A DNA stretch of 46,669 nucleotides from Nitratidesulfovibrio liaohensis (GTDB lineage Bacteria > Desulfobacterota > Desulfovibrionia > Desulfovibrionales > Desulfovibrionaceae). Both the position numbers and the translations under genes were made by a program. The notes below the pieces were generated by a model. That model did no database searches and had not been told where the DNA came from. It saw nothing but the letters and a program-made list of their open reading frames with translations. The stretch covers positions 1 through 46,669 of the forward strand of contig NZ_VSMK01000220.1 of the NCBI RefSeq assembly GCF_011682075.1, given 5' to 3'. Below are positions 1-8,690 of this stretch, one piece after another (positions within the stretch are counted from its first letter, which is position 1; every line of letters starts with the position of its first letter).

Positions 1-127
1 CTAGCTCGCGCTTGAAGTCTTTAACACCTTTAGCTGCGAGATTGCCATCGTCATCTGCCTGACTAAGACCTAAAGCTGCTGTAATGCCGTAGCGTCTAGC
101 ATATGTAAGAGCAGAGCCGTAACCTTG
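1..127. repeat. Terminal direct repeat, left copy
   Basis: Bases 1-127 are identical to 46543-46669. A 127-base exact overlap is what a de Bruijn assembler leaves when a circular or circularly permuted molecule is written as a linear contig. It cuts through the ERF gene, which reads through the join without interruption, so it is not a biological gene end. Confidence 0.95.
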
Positions 128-424
128 AGCGTCATTCTTGCTGATTGGGACAATCATTAAGAAGCTAACCCACTCTCCTGACTCAGCATGAAATAGCTTT
201 GTCTCAACCTTCATTCTATTAGTTTGCTCGTCATCTAGGACGCTTTGAAACATAACCAAACCACACTCATCCAAACCAGGCTCAACGGCTGCTAAAACAT
301 CATCTAAGGTTGCATACTTGTTTTTAAGGTGCGAGTTCTGCTTAGAGCGCTCAGCCTTTGCAAACATTGCTTTTGCAGTGTGTAGCGCGTTTAAAATTGA
401 TTTGCATGATTCTGAAATTTGCAT
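1..424 (-). CDS. erf: ERF-family single-strand annealing protein, N-terminal part (gene split by contig ends)
   Basis: Start ATG at 424 (begins MQISESCKSILNAL). Residues about 10-130 carry the ERF hallmarks: HTAKAMFAKAERSKQN, YATLDDVLAAVEPGL, then YGSALTYARRYGITAALGLS. The frame runs off base 1 and continues in 46669-46316, giving a 216-aa protein, the usual ERF size. ERF proteins bind single-stranded DNA and anneal complementary strands during phage recombination and genome circularisation. The gene lies next to a RecE-like exonuclease (959-1930) and an SSB (45337-45765), as in T1-like phages. A cassette promoter (433-498) drives it. Confidence 0.9.
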   Translation of the reverse strand, partial: MQISESCKSILNALHTAKAMFAKAERSKQNSHLKNKYATLDDVLAAVEPGLDECGLVMFQSVLDDEQTNRMKVETKLFHAESGEWVSFLMIVPISKNDAQGYGSALTYARRYGITAALGLSQADDDGNLAAKGVKDFKREL

Positions 425-432
425 CTTTAACC

Positions 433-498
433 TCGTTCGTTTTTGATGGGATAACTATACCTGAGCTATCCATTGTTGTTTTAGCAATTTGTGCTATT
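433..498 (-). promoter_or_regulatory. Cassette promoter for erf
   Basis: On the minus strand: palindrome AATAGCACAAATTGCTAA (498-481), 31 bp, -10 TATAGT (459-454), then leader CCATCAAAAACGAACG just before the erf SD and ATG. The palindrome is also the last six codons (NSTNC-stop) of the upstream HNH gene. Confidence 0.75.
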
Positions 499-972
499 TC
501 CGTGATTTCTATGAAATCCCAACTTAACCTCTTCGCTTTTTCTTGCTCTAGCGGCTTCCTCGATTGAGTCAAAACACCCAATGTGATACTCGTAACCATC
601 CACACCCATTCTTGCTACATATTTTGATAGCCTTGGCACCCAACTAACACCCAGAACTCCGGTTTTGTTTGTTTTTCTCAATGACTGATTCATGGCATTT
701 CCTTGCCTATTCACCAATCGCAAGTTCTCAATCCTGTTATCATTTCTAATGTGATTTATGTGATCAACAAATAAACCACTAGGTATTTTACCATTTACGA
801 TATCCCATATAATTCTGTGAACCTTGTGCTCCCTGCCATCGTACCTCAACCTTACATAACCGTTAGTCTTACTTACATTTCCAGCAACTTTACCAATGCA
901 ACCTCTAGTTCCGCTCATTATCTTCCATATCAAATTAACCCCATCGTAATCAAAAATTTCAGACCAGTTCAT
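481..972 (-). CDS. HNH homing endonuclease with AP2-like C-terminal domain
   Basis: 163 aa. Residues about 50-95 hold the HNH core (HKVHRIIWDIVNG, then VDHINHIRNDNRIENLRLV), followed by an AP2-like DNA-binding half (NKTGVLGVSW, HIGCFDSIEEAARARKSEE). Proteins of this family nick or cut DNA near their own insertion site and spread between phages. It sits between the RecE-like gene and erf; its ATG overlaps the end of the exonuclease gene by 14 bases in another frame. Its last codons are the operator of the erf promoter. One of five related copies here. Confidence 0.88.
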   Translation of the reverse strand: MNWSEIFDYDGVNLIWKIMSGTRGCIGKVAGNVSKTNGYVRLRYDGREHKVHRIIWDIVNGKIPSGLFVDHINHIRNDNRIENLRLVNRQGNAMNQSLRKTNKTGVLGVSWVPRLSKYVARMGVDGYEYHIGCFDSIEEAARARKSEEVKLGFHRNHGNSTNC

Positions 973-1930
973 CTCTGTATTTCCTCATATCCCACTCAGG
1001 TACATCTAAATCAATCTCTGTTGCACCCATCGCATATCCGGGCCACACATCATTCTCTTTGCACTTCTTGTAAGTTGCAAGGGCCTCTAGATACATTCTA
1101 CGACCAACCTTCAGTTGCTCTTCTGTAATATTGTAAAGCATTGGTAAGTAAGGTGCCTCTTTCTCGATTGCAAGTAACCTTACTTTTGTTCTTCTTTTCT
1201 CGTTAAAAGCCCTGACGAAAACATCGTGCTGAAGGGCCATTTTTGCGAGATACCCGTGCTTGAATGCAAGCCTCCCAAACTCCTGAGGTGATGCGCTGGC
1301 TGTCGTCTTCAGGTCTGTAATGCATACAACTCCATCAATTACATCTACGTGGTCTATTCGAATCTTCACTCCTACACCGAGAATCTCACCAAATATTGAT
1401 AACTCTTTCTGCGCCGTTTCGCTATTCACGATTTTATTATATGCCGGAATATTGCAAAGAACCTCACGCATGGCGACCACTTCGTCATAGTCTGCTGCGC
1501 TAACCAGCTCCTTACCCTCCACAAGCGCTTGGGCGCTCTCCTGCTGCTCAATTAACCATTTAACACTCCAATCCTCACCAGAGCGATACATCATCTCTAC
1601 AAGCTCGCTATACCCCTTCCCTGACGTGCCAGCTACACCAACTTTTTTAAGTGCTGCCGATAATGCTGTCTGACTTGTAATTAAACCATCAATCGCATCA
1701 AGGTCGGTTGCTCGCAAGTACTCTTTATCGAACACATCTTGTTCTAGAATCATACAGTGAGATAAAGTGCCAAACTTAAGCGCCTTACTATCATTGTTTC
1801 GCTGCTTGAACTTCCACTTAGCTGGAGAACCCTGGATAATCTCGACAAGTGAACTGCCAGAGATGTGATCAGTCTCAGAGTGGTAAGACTCGCTGCTTAA
1901 CTCCTCTCGCGTAAAAACTTTAAAGCCCAT
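959..1930 (-). CDS. RecE-like PDDEXK 5'-3' exonuclease
   Basis: 323 aa. The nuclease core is visible: GTLSHCMI (54-61), RIDHVD (191-196) and ITDLKTTASA (204-213), giving the Asp-x(n)-Asp-x-Lys metal site (D193, D206, K208) of the PDDEXK_1/exodeoxyribonuclease VIII group. Such enzymes resect duplex ends to expose 3' single strands, which the neighbouring ERF protein anneals. The pair is the phage recombination module and may also process packaging concatemers. Start ATG at 1930 follows a small gene by 3 bases. Confidence 0.88.
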   Translation of the reverse strand: MGFKVFTREELSSESYHSETDHISGSSLVEIIQGSPAKWKFKQRNNDSKALKFGTLSHCMILEQDVFDKEYLRATDLDAIDGLITSQTALSAALKKVGVAGTSGKGYSELVEMMYRSGEDWSVKWLIEQQESAQALVEGKELVSAADYDEVVAMREVLCNIPAYNKIVNSETAQKELSIFGEILGVGVKIRIDHVDVIDGVVCITDLKTTASASPQEFGRLAFKHGYLAKMALQHDVFVRAFNEKRRTKVRLLAIEKEAPYLPMLYNITEEQLKVGRRMYLEALATYKKCKENDVWPGYAMGATEIDLDVPEWDMRKYRDELV

Positions 1931-1933
1931 ATT

Positions 1934-2128
1934 TTATTCCTTAACCTTAACTACCTTAACAGATTTCAAATCTTCTTCAGTGAAGCACCCGGTCAGAACA
2001 TCGCGGGCTTCTTCTTTGGTCTCGAATCTGTCAGCCTCGTTTTTATCCGTTGTGTATCCAGCAGGGCCACCAAAGTAGCAATCGCCGAACAGTGCGTTGT
2101 TTTTCTCTTTGATAATGTAGTAGGTCAT
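1934..2128 (-). CDS. Small protein of unknown function upstream of the exonuclease
   Basis: 64 aa, starting MTYYIIKEKNNALFG. The frame is open further upstream to 2281, but a promoter -10 and conserved leader lie at 2149-2171 inside that extension, and an AGAGAGATAGAGAA purine run precedes the 2128 ATG, so I use the shorter form. No domain recognised; mixed charge, one GDCYFGGPAG segment, no membrane segment. Co-transcribed with the RecE-like gene. Confidence 0.6.
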   Translation of the reverse strand: MTYYIIKEKNNALFGDCYFGGPAGYTTDKNEADRFETKEEARDVLTGCFTEEDLKSVKVVKVKE

Positions 2129-2148
2129 TTCTCTATCTCTCTGGTTGT

Positions 2149-2171
2149 TTGCTTTCGATGGGTTAACTATA
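2149..2171 (-). promoter_or_regulatory. Partial cassette promoter for the exonuclease operon
   Basis: Minus-strand TATAGTTAACCCATCGAAAGC matches the -10 and conserved leader of the cassette family. No recognisable TAGCA/TGCTA palindrome is present at the usual position, so it may be a constitutive or decayed member. Confidence 0.5.
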
Positions 2172-2281
2172 TATTCGGCACGGTAGCTAGTCCAATTGGT
2201 TTTGCCAATCGTTGACTCAGACTTACGCGTGAATCCTTGTAATTTCGTGTAGGCATTGCCAATGGTTACGCTTTCTGGCAT

Positions 2282-2590
2282 CTCGGCCCAGCTATAGCTT
2301 AATGTAACTAGTGTGTATATCGTGTATACCGTTTCTCGCTAAGGGTGCATCGGTATAGCTGCCGCGCAATACTGTATAAATCCACATGATATTAAAATTA
2401 TAACCGGAACACTCTATAGAAGTAGTTACATGATATACACAGTAATATATAATAATAATAATAATAAGAGTAAAAGCTTGATATATATAGATATTTTAAT
2501 GTAACTAATGCGTAACTAGGCGTAACAGCGCGTATACCATTTTCCGCGGACGAGATTGTATACACCGAGTTACATCGGTTACGCGTATAC
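2282..2590. promoter_or_regulatory. Divergent intergenic region with (TAA)n tract and GTAAC repeats; candidate origin or control region
   Basis: No credible gene. It holds a (TAA)n run and a 70-bp segment (2446-2516) almost repeated at 29635-29709. Three GTAAC repeats follow at 2501, 2512 and 2522 (10-11 bp apart), then two inverted GTTAC copies at 2569 and 2578, and several GTATAC elements. Helically phased short repeats beside an AT-rich tract resemble phage replication origins; that function is an inference. Confidence 0.45.
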
Positions 2591-2655
2591 AATAGCACGA
2601 ATAGCTAAAGACTCCGTAATCATCCTTTGCTATAGTTACTCCATCGAAACGAAAC
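2591..2655 (+). promoter_or_regulatory. Cassette promoter for the cor-like gene
   Basis: AATAGCACGAATAGCTAA at 2591-2608, 32 bp, -10 TATAGT at 2631-2636 (extended by TTTGC), then CCATCGAAACGAAAC. A near-consensus member of the family. Confidence 0.78.
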
Positions 2656-2676
2656 ACACTCACTAAGGAATACAAA

Positions 2677-2907
2677 ATGACTAACTTCATCAAATCAGCA
2701 ATAATCGCGGCAGCAGTAATCATGACTGTAGGTTGTTCTTCCGGACCCCGACCTGACGGTTGGTGCGCGACTGAAGTTAACGGCTCATGTGTTGCTAAAT
2801 GGAAAGGAGGTGTAGTTGTAGCTTCAGGTGAAACAGATATCCGCTGGGATGGTATCAAAAACTTCTCTGGATCAGTTAAAGATCATGGCACAAAGGAGTG
2901 GAAATAA
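2677..2907 (+). CDS. cor: Cor/Llp-like outer membrane lipoprotein (receptor blocking, superinfection exclusion)
   Basis: 76 aa. A charged N-terminus, a hydrophobic stretch and a lipobox ending MTVGC (Cys20) mark a lipoprotein; the mature part is about 57 aa. Size, lipidation and position next to the receptor-binding tail fibre gene J match Cor of T1, phi80 and N15 and Llp of T5, which inactivate the outer-membrane receptor (FhuA in those cases) to stop re-adsorption and to protect released virions. Which receptor is blocked here cannot be told from sequence. It has its own cassette promoter and overlaps the next gene (TAATG). Confidence 0.65.
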   Translation: MTNFIKSAIIAAAVIMTVGCSSGPRPDGWCATEVNGSCVAKWKGGVVVASGETDIRWDGIKNFSGSVKDHGTKEWK

Positions 2908-3869
2908 TGCCTCAGGGTATCTTGATAGACTTGAATGACGGAAGACCGAGAATGGAGATAACTGCAGGTTTAAGAGCGCCATCAGTAACAGGAAGCCTTA
3001 GCAGTAACTCCACGTTTAATTCCGCCAATGGCACTAGAGACTTCGGACTAACAATGACTCAAGGATCTGAGGCCTTCATATTGCCGACAAAGGCTATTGA
3101 CGTTTATGACTTCAACTTCATACCTGAGGTTTATTTCATGAATGGATTTTCCAGGGTCAATAACTCAACTGGAAGGATAAGTATAGGTAACTTTAACGGC
3201 TCATCAGGACGTTTGATTGGATTTGGTGCGCAAGGTTTTGAGGTTCTTGGTGCATCACCAGGCAGTGAGGGGATATTTGTCAGTGATTCGACTAACTTCA
3301 CTGCAATAACATCAAACAGTAGACTCCTGACTGCTCAGTATGTCGGAACTGTGACTGTGAATGGAAGCTATACACTCCCGGTGACTGGAATACCGTTTGG
3401 AAGGTGGAATAACCCAAATGTCACCCTTGAGTTTGACGGGGAAAGAATACTATGTAGAAACAATACCTACACAGGAATTGATAATGTATCAGCATCAGTA
3501 ACTATCGATCTTGTTATATTCAACAATACAGCACCAACCGCAGGGCCTGGTTTAACAATTTCAAACGCCTCTGGCCAGATAGTGTTTTCCAGCGTCAAGC
3601 GACCTTTTGTACTAAGTGGATTCCTCCAGCTTTCCAACTCATACCAATCAATAGGTAATGGGTTTTTCCCAATACTAAGGTGCGGCGCGATGGTTGAGGT
3701 TACTGGTGGATACAACAACCTTAGATACAAGGGCGTTGCAATGTCAAATGGTCAGGTTAGGGCGCATAAAGGAAGTGTTTATGGTAACTACTCAACGAAG
3801 TCTGGCGCGCGGTTCCCATTCAACACCAACATCTCAATGCGGTTACCGTACATACCAAACATGTACTAA
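2907..3869 (+). CDS. DUF6453-like virion-associated protein, probable tail component
   Basis: 320 aa from the ATG at 2907, which follows AAAGGAGTGGAAATA and overlaps the previous stop. The N-terminus [21 protein letters not shown] resembles a family found beside cor/J in T1-like phages. The body is rich in Gly, Asn, Ser and Thr with alternating beta-type segments, as expected of a fibre or tip accessory protein; no catalytic motif seen. It runs opposite to J and the two share a bidirectional terminator, so it is expressed separately from the late operon. Confidence 0.55.
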   Translation: MPQGILIDLNDGRPRMEITAGLRAPSVTGSLSSNSTFNSANGTRDFGLTMTQGSEAFILPTKAIDVYDFNFIPEVYFMNGFSRVNNSTGRISIGNFNGSSGRLIGFGAQGFEVLGASPGSEGIFVSDSTNFTAITSNSRLLTAQYVGTVTVNGSYTLPVTGIPFGRWNNPNVTLEFDGERILCRNNTYTGIDNVSASVTIDLVIFNNTAPTAGPGLTISNASGQIVFSSVKRPFVLSGFLQLSNSYQSIGNGFFPILRCGAMVEVTGGYNNLRYKGVAMSNGQVRAHKGSVYGNYSTKSGARFPFNTNISMRLPYIPNMY

Positions 3870-3870
3870 A

Positions 3871-3897
3871 AAAGCCCCCAGAAGGGGGCTATATTTT
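3871..3897. terminator. Bidirectional terminator between the DUF6453-like gene and J
   Basis: Stem AGCCCCC / GGGGGCT with loop AGAA (3873-3890), A-run on the left and T-run on the right. It ends both the rightward cor unit and the leftward late operon. Confidence 0.85.
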
Positions 3898-6800
3898 AAC
3901 TCCATACTCCAACTACAACCATTCCTCCACCTGGTAGGTTAACAGTGATTCCGTTACCGTTAATCTGAACAGTGTTGCTTGTTCCGTTAAACGCGAAGTT
4001 ACCATTGTTAGCGTAAAGGCTTCCTCTAACGGTGGCATTACTTAGTTCAGCAAAACCAGATTTATCAATAGCCCACCCCTGACTTCCTTGAACGTAGTCA
4101 TTTGATTGAATTCTTTTACCAATCTTGGCATTAGTGATTGATCCATCCTTGATCACGGCGCTCTGGATGAACACCTGGTTGCTCTCAACAACAAAAGGCA
4201 ATGACCACTGACCGGAACCAGATCCAATCCCGTTACTGATAGCGAATCTGTTTGCGTCAAAGATGAACTGACTCTTAACGCCAGTACCACTGCCAACAAG
4301 CTCCATGCTCATCCCTGCGCTATACTCAACCCCATTATATTTTAGACCTAACTTAACACCGTACTGAGCGCCAGCGGATTCCGCATCAACCCATGAGTCA
4401 AGTTTTTCATTAAGTGCAGCCTGAGTATCTCCAAGCTGAGCGCTCAAAGCAGTATCGGCAGTGGTCCTTGCTTCTGTTTCGGTGGCTAGTGCCGTCTGAA
4501 CCTCAGTTATGGAAGCTACAACCTCACCATCAATCTGCGCTTTAAGCTGCGTGAGAGCCTCTACGCGCGCCTGAGTTTCATCAGCAATAAGATTCACCGC
4601 CTGAACGTATTCAGCCTTTCTGGCACCATTCTCCTTTGTCATGCGGCGAACATCAGTGTCATTTGCTAATGCGTTCTCGATGATTGCCTCAGCCTGATTC
4701 TGAATGTCCTGATTCTTTTGAATCGCATTCTGTTCGAGATATTTGAATCCTTCCGAACCTTCAATGTCAACTTTGATATATTCGTTGATAATGTTGGCAT
4801 CGTCAGTGCTCATACCTCTAGCGAAATCAGACCAGTCAGAGGTGTTGCCGATTCTGTCAATTAATCTTGCACGATACCAGATAACCTTGCCTGGCTGAAT
4901 TGGCGTGTGCCAGTATTCATAGGCTGGATAAGGAAGCAGCGTCAGCAAGCTCGCGTTATCAGGGTTGTAAGTACCGTCACCGTTATCAGCAACTTGCTGA
5001 AGTTCAGTGTAAGCTGTGTCGCCTGAGCCTTCAGGGAATCCCCATTTAACACGAATGCCAAACACCTCATCAGTTGAAGCAGTAATAACGGTTGGCGCAG
5101 ATGGGCTACCAATCTTGCCAGTTAGCGATACAGTTACAATATCAGACCAGGCAGAGACGTTTTCAGTATCTGATACGCTGCGAACCCTAACGTCATAGAT
5201 TCCTGCGTAAATACCTTCAATATCAACTTCTGTGCTAGCTGTTCTGGGTACGTTAATCCAGTTACCATTCTCTTTCCTCCACTGAACATTGTATGTTTTA
5301 GCGTATGGCGCTTTGTCCCACCCTATTACCATCGTCTCAACCGATAAACCCTGAACAACCTTGCTGTAGCTTGATACTGTTAAGTTCTCAGGTGGCGACA
5401 ATCTGTCAGGTTCTACAATTGAAGTAGGGCGGTCTATAATGTTAACGCCGTAGTCAATCTCGTCATATTTGTTCGGGTCGTACTCAACAGCAGTAATTGT
5501 GTACTGGAACGAGTCCTGACCATCAGTATCTGCTTTTTGAATACCAGTCACAACATATTGCTGAAGTGCCAGATTGTCCTTGTCGATTGCGAAAACAGTA
5601 TCTGGCTGAGCTACAAAACTGAACGCCGTGTTCAGGTTAATAGTTCTACCATCTTCAGATACGCTTGCGATAGTTCTAGCCTCTGGGCTACCGTCCGGTT
5701 TGTTAAGCAGGATTCTGTCACCAGGTGCTGCATCAACTTTAAACGGAGTAAAAACCTGCAATCCTTGCACAGATTCGATTCGACCAGAAAGGTTTAACTG
5801 ATAGTTGCTCGACCATGCTGCGTCATTAACCGCAATAACCTCGCCAATCATCGGAATCATACCTTCTAACCCAGTTGTGAAGCTGATAGTTTCGCTTCTC
5901 AGGTTGGTTTTTAGAAGCCATCTTCCGCGCCTGTTTGCTTCACTTCTGCGAGTGCAGCCAATAGCAGTTAAATCAACAGGGTTAAATCCAAAGCGGCGGG
6001 TTGCCTCTAATTCAAATACCGGCTCTACATCTTGCTGATAGTTATTCTCCACATCATCAAACTGTACGTTCGCAGTAGTGTAAAGACTCTTTTCGCTAGC
6101 GAATGTGCGGCTGAATAATCCATTTACAACGTTATCGTTCGTGAAGATGTAAGATGGATTGCGAGGCTTATCAACTACGATGCCAATCTTTTCGCCATCA
6201 TAGAATGTCAGGCCGCGGAATATTGAGCAGATATCACGAATTAGTGTGTATGCCTCAACCTTATTCTGTACAACCATATCGCAAAGATAACGAGGTTCCA
6301 TTCCACCTTTACCATCTGGAACCATCTGGTCGCAGAATTGTGCAGCTTCATACAAGCCCCACTTATCAATCTCTACACCTAACTCTCGCTGGTCAAGTCC
6401 ATATCTGCGGTTTGTCACTAAGTCATAAAGAACCCATGCTGGGTTATTTGACCACGCCATTTTAAATAAACCATTCCATGTGCCGCTGTAAGTTCTGCTT
6501 TCAGGGTTATAGTTTGTTGGGACCTGAATTAACTTCCATCGCTTCTTGATAGAGATTGTTGGGATTCCGTTAGGGAACAGGTCAGAGCCGAACTCAACGT
6601 AAACCAGAGCAGTAAGCGGATAGCGGAATTTAGCGTCAATTACTTCCTGATAGGTTGTAATCTGCATTCCATTAACCAGCGTGCTACTTGTTGAGTCTGC
6701 TGTAATCTTACGGATGCGAACCAGCGCACTATCAAATTCAGCGGGAAGGTTTACACGTATGCTACGGTCGTAACCAGTTGTTGTTTTCCCGTTTGCAACT

Positions 6801-7285
6801 CCGCGAGTATATTGCTGATATGCCCCACCATTAACTGACAAGTCAATTGCATACTCGCAAGTTGTGCCATTCAGGTCTCCGTTACTTTCTTGTTTGATCA
6901 GTCGAGGCCAAAAGAGTTTAACTCGAATCGCCGAAAGCTGGCTGTTATTAACCGCAATGATGTACGGGGTATCGTTCGTAATTTCCCTGGAAGCCTGAAT
7001 CTCTGAGTTCGCACCGTCAAGCCCAGCGATATAGTCCTGATATTGCGTACCAGCGCGAAACTCGGCGCGAACACCTTCATAGTTGTAGGTGCCATTCTGA
7101 TTTTGCACTGGAACATCAGCAAGGTATAAATCCTTCAATGAGAAGTTAGGGTCCACCTCTCCGTCAGCAACCGCAAGTAATACCTTAACCTTGTTAAGTG
7201 AAATTAGGTTATCTTCCTGCTCCACTGGTTGATGCTGCTTCTGGCTACCGCCTTTGGCACCATAAATCTTAATTTCTTCAGCCAT
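3896..7285 (-). CDS. J: Central tail fibre / tip attachment protein J
   Basis: 1129 aa from the ATG at 7285 (MAEEIKIYGAKGG), preceded by GAGG at a good distance; the frame is open to an ATG at 7324 with no SD. Family order is visible: the N-terminal J domain (about 1-600, with RRYGLDQRELG and YTLIRDICSIFRG), fibronectin type III-like modules (about 640-830), a helical coiled coil (about 850-960, QNQAEAIIENALANDTDV), and a C-terminal receptor-binding domain ending GGGMVVVGVWS. J forms the tail tip and binds the host outer-membrane receptor. The adjacent cor-like gene fits that role. Last gene of the late operon. Confidence 0.92.
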   Translation of the reverse strand: MAEEIKIYGAKGGSQKQHQPVEQEDNLISLNKVKVLLAVADGEVDPNFSLKDLYLADVPVQNQNGTYNYEGVRAEFRAGTQYQDYIAGLDGANSEIQASREITNDTPYIIAVNNSQLSAIRVKLFWPRLIKQESNGDLNGTTCEYAIDLSVNGGAYQQYTRGVANGKTTTGYDRSIRVNLPAEFDSALVRIRKITADSTSSTLVNGMQITTYQEVIDAKFRYPLTALVYVEFGSDLFPNGIPTISIKKRWKLIQVPTNYNPESRTYSGTWNGLFKMAWSNNPAWVLYDLVTNRRYGLDQRELGVEIDKWGLYEAAQFCDQMVPDGKGGMEPRYLCDMVVQNKVEAYTLIRDICSIFRGLTFYDGEKIGIVVDKPRNPSYIFTNDNVVNGLFSRTFASEKSLYTTANVQFDDVENNYQQDVEPVFELEATRRFGFNPVDLTAIGCTRRSEANRRGRWLLKTNLRSETISFTTGLEGMIPMIGEVIAVNDAAWSSNYQLNLSGRIESVQGLQVFTPFKVDAAPGDRILLNKPDGSPEARTIASVSEDGRTINLNTAFSFVAQPDTVFAIDKDNLALQQYVVTGIQKADTDGQDSFQYTITAVEYDPNKYDEIDYGVNIIDRPTSIVEPDRLSPPENLTVSSYSKVVQGLSVETMVIGWDKAPYAKTYNVQWRKENGNWINVPRTASTEVDIEGIYAGIYDVRVRSVSDTENVSAWSDIVTVSLTGKIGSPSAPTVITASTDEVFGIRVKWGFPEGSGDTAYTELQQVADNGDGTYNPDNASLLTLLPYPAYEYWHTPIQPGKVIWYRARLIDRIGNTSDWSDFARGMSTDDANIINEYIKVDIEGSEGFKYLEQNAIQKNQDIQNQAEAIIENALANDTDVRRMTKENGARKAEYVQAVNLIADETQARVEALTQLKAQIDGEVVASITEVQTALATETEARTTADTALSAQLGDTQAALNEKLDSWVDAESAGAQYGVKLGLKYNGVEYSAGMSMELVGSGTGVKSQFIFDANRFAISNGIGSGSGQWSLPFVVESNQVFIQSAVIKDGSITNAKIGKRIQSNDYVQGSQGWAIDKSGFAELSNATVRGSLYANNGNFAFNGTSNTVQINGNGITVNLPGGGMVVVGVWS

Positions 7286-7336
7286 ATCACAAAGCCTCAT
7301 GTTTGTTTTGATCATTTGTGCCATTCTACACTAAAT

Positions 7337-7358
7337 AAAAAACCCGCACTAGGCGGGT
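7337..7358 (-). terminator. Intrinsic terminator upstream of J
   Basis: Minus-strand hairpin ACCCGC-N5-GCGGGT (7342-7358) followed by a U-run. It lies between I and J in the direction of transcription, so J needs read-through or another promoter. Confidence 0.75.
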
Positions 7359-7365
7359 ATGATAT

Positions 7366-7938
7366 TTAAGCATTGTCTTCAGAATAGCTTCCCGCACTAA
7401 ACACGGAGCCGCCAACCGTTCTATAACCATATGGAAGGCAAACTGGATAACCAGCCGCTACCGTGTTTACAGCAGAGCCGAATGCGTAAGAAGCTCTATT
7501 GCTTGTCTGGTTACTTTGGTCTTTTAATCCGGTAGCTTGAGGTGAAAGAAGCTGGGCAATGCCGCCAGCAGCCAGAGAAACACCAGCGCCAATCAAGTAA
7601 ACCTGCCCAGTGAAGATGCCAACTGTAATAAGCGCGGCACCTAGTATTGTCTGAAATAACCCACCAGACTTACGACCCTGCGGAACTGGAAGAATGCGTA
7701 TCTCCTGAACGGCGCTAAAATCAGCAACTCTATGCTCATTAACATTTCTACCATCCACAAAAATTGCATACCTGGTGTTTTGCCCCACATGGCTATTCAT
7801 GAACTCCTTGAAGGCTGGAATCTGAGAACAAAGCGCCCTCATTGCCTCAGGCACACTGTTTACTGCCATTTGGTGAACCTTGCCAAACTTGCGACCTAGA
7901 GATAGGCCTAACTTAATATCAATCAGTTTCTGGGTCAT
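7366..7938 (-). CDS. I: Tail tip assembly protein I
   Basis: 190 aa. An N-terminal ubiquitin-like part (KIKLGLSLGRKFG to about residue 90) precedes a glycine-rich hydrophobic stretch (TILGAALITVGIFTGQVYLIGAGVSLAAGGIAQ split over residues about 97-130), the standard lambda gpI pattern. gpI is needed for building the tail tip and is not prominent in the mature virion. It overlaps K by 20 bases, suggesting coupled translation. Confidence 0.85.
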   Translation of the reverse strand: MTQKLIDIKLGLSLGRKFGKVHQMAVNSVPEAMRALCSQIPAFKEFMNSHVGQNTRYAIFVDGRNVNEHRVADFSAVQEIRILPVPQGRKSGGLFQTILGAALITVGIFTGQVYLIGAGVSLAAGGIAQLLSPQATGLKDQSNQTSNRASYAFGSAVNTVAAGYPVCLPYGYRTVGGSVFSAGSYSEDNA

Positions 7939-8677
7939 AAATTACATCCTCTGGTAAATCCTTATGGCGAACAATGCGAACAGTTCGCTCGCGCCAGTAA
8001 TCGGAATAAATATCTACAGAACTCATTTTACCATAAAGGTGATGTATGAATCTGTTGTTGCCAATGTAGATTCCTGCGTGGTTAGTAACCTCGCTTTGTA
8101 CTTGCATCATGATCATTGAGCCAATTGGAATATCTGAAGTTTTTACTAGCTCAAAACCTTCCTTAACCCAGTTGTCGTCATAGATATTTTCCCCGTACCT
8201 CTTCTCCCACCACGGGTAATTAACTCGGTAGTCGTTTAGTTTGACGCTGTATTTTTTGTGAAATCCCATGACTAACTCCCAGCAATCAAAGCTACCCAAA
8301 CCCCACGGTCGACCAATCAGTGGCATTGTTGATGGTTCAAGTATCCTCATGTCTCCTTCTGGAATACTGACGATAACATAAGGGATCTCGCACTCGTTGC
8401 AGCTACAGATATCCGCTGGGCTAGGTCTTGTTGTCGCACCATCACCAGTGTGGGAGTGAACTACGTAAACAATTGACTCGTTATCAACCAGATTAAATGC
8501 AATGTCGGCATACTCATTTGAATCAAGTACAAACTCATTTTCAGGGTCTTTGCTGACATTGGTTATTCTATGATACTTCTGCGCACGACCCTTCTGCGTA
8601 ACAACTCCACAGCACTCATGCGGGTAAACTTCCTTTGCGTGCTGGAAAATTTCCAGTTTAACCTTTGAACTTAACAT
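7919..8677 (-). CDS. K: Tail tip peptidase K: JAMM plus NlpC/P60 domains
   Basis: 252 aa from the ATG at 8677 (MLSSKVKLEIFQHA), preceded by GAGGGA; the longer open frame to 8764 lies inside L. The N-terminal half is a JAMM metallopeptidase (YPHECCGVV, then HSHTGDG...SPAD). The C-terminal half is an NlpC/P60 cysteine peptidase (Cys in SFDCWELV, His in TNHAGIYIG). In lambda-like phages this protein matures the tail tip and its NlpC part can cut peptidoglycan during DNA entry. Conserved order M-L-K-I-J. Confidence 0.9.
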   Translation of the reverse strand: MLSSKVKLEIFQHAKEVYPHECCGVVTQKGRAQKYHRITNVSKDPENEFVLDSNEYADIAFNLVDNESIVYVVHSHTGDGATTRPSPADICSCNECEIPYVIVSIPEGDMRILEPSTMPLIGRPWGLGSFDCWELVMGFHKKYSVKLNDYRVNYPWWEKRYGENIYDDNWVKEGFELVKTSDIPIGSMIMMQVQSEVTNHAGIYIGNNRFIHHLYGKMSSVDIYSDYWRERTVRIVRHKDLPEDVIYDPETD

Positions 8678-8690
8678 TAATAAATCCCTC

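Noticed and set aside
2129-2281. N-terminal extension of the 64-aa gene to the ATG at 2281
   Set aside because: A promoter -10 and conserved leader lie inside it and the ATG at 2128 has a better upstream purine run.
2398-2598. ORF of 66 aa on the minus strand across the (TAA)n tract
   Set aside because: Runs of Tyr come from the TAA/ATA repeats; no SD, and the segment has repeat and promoter features instead.
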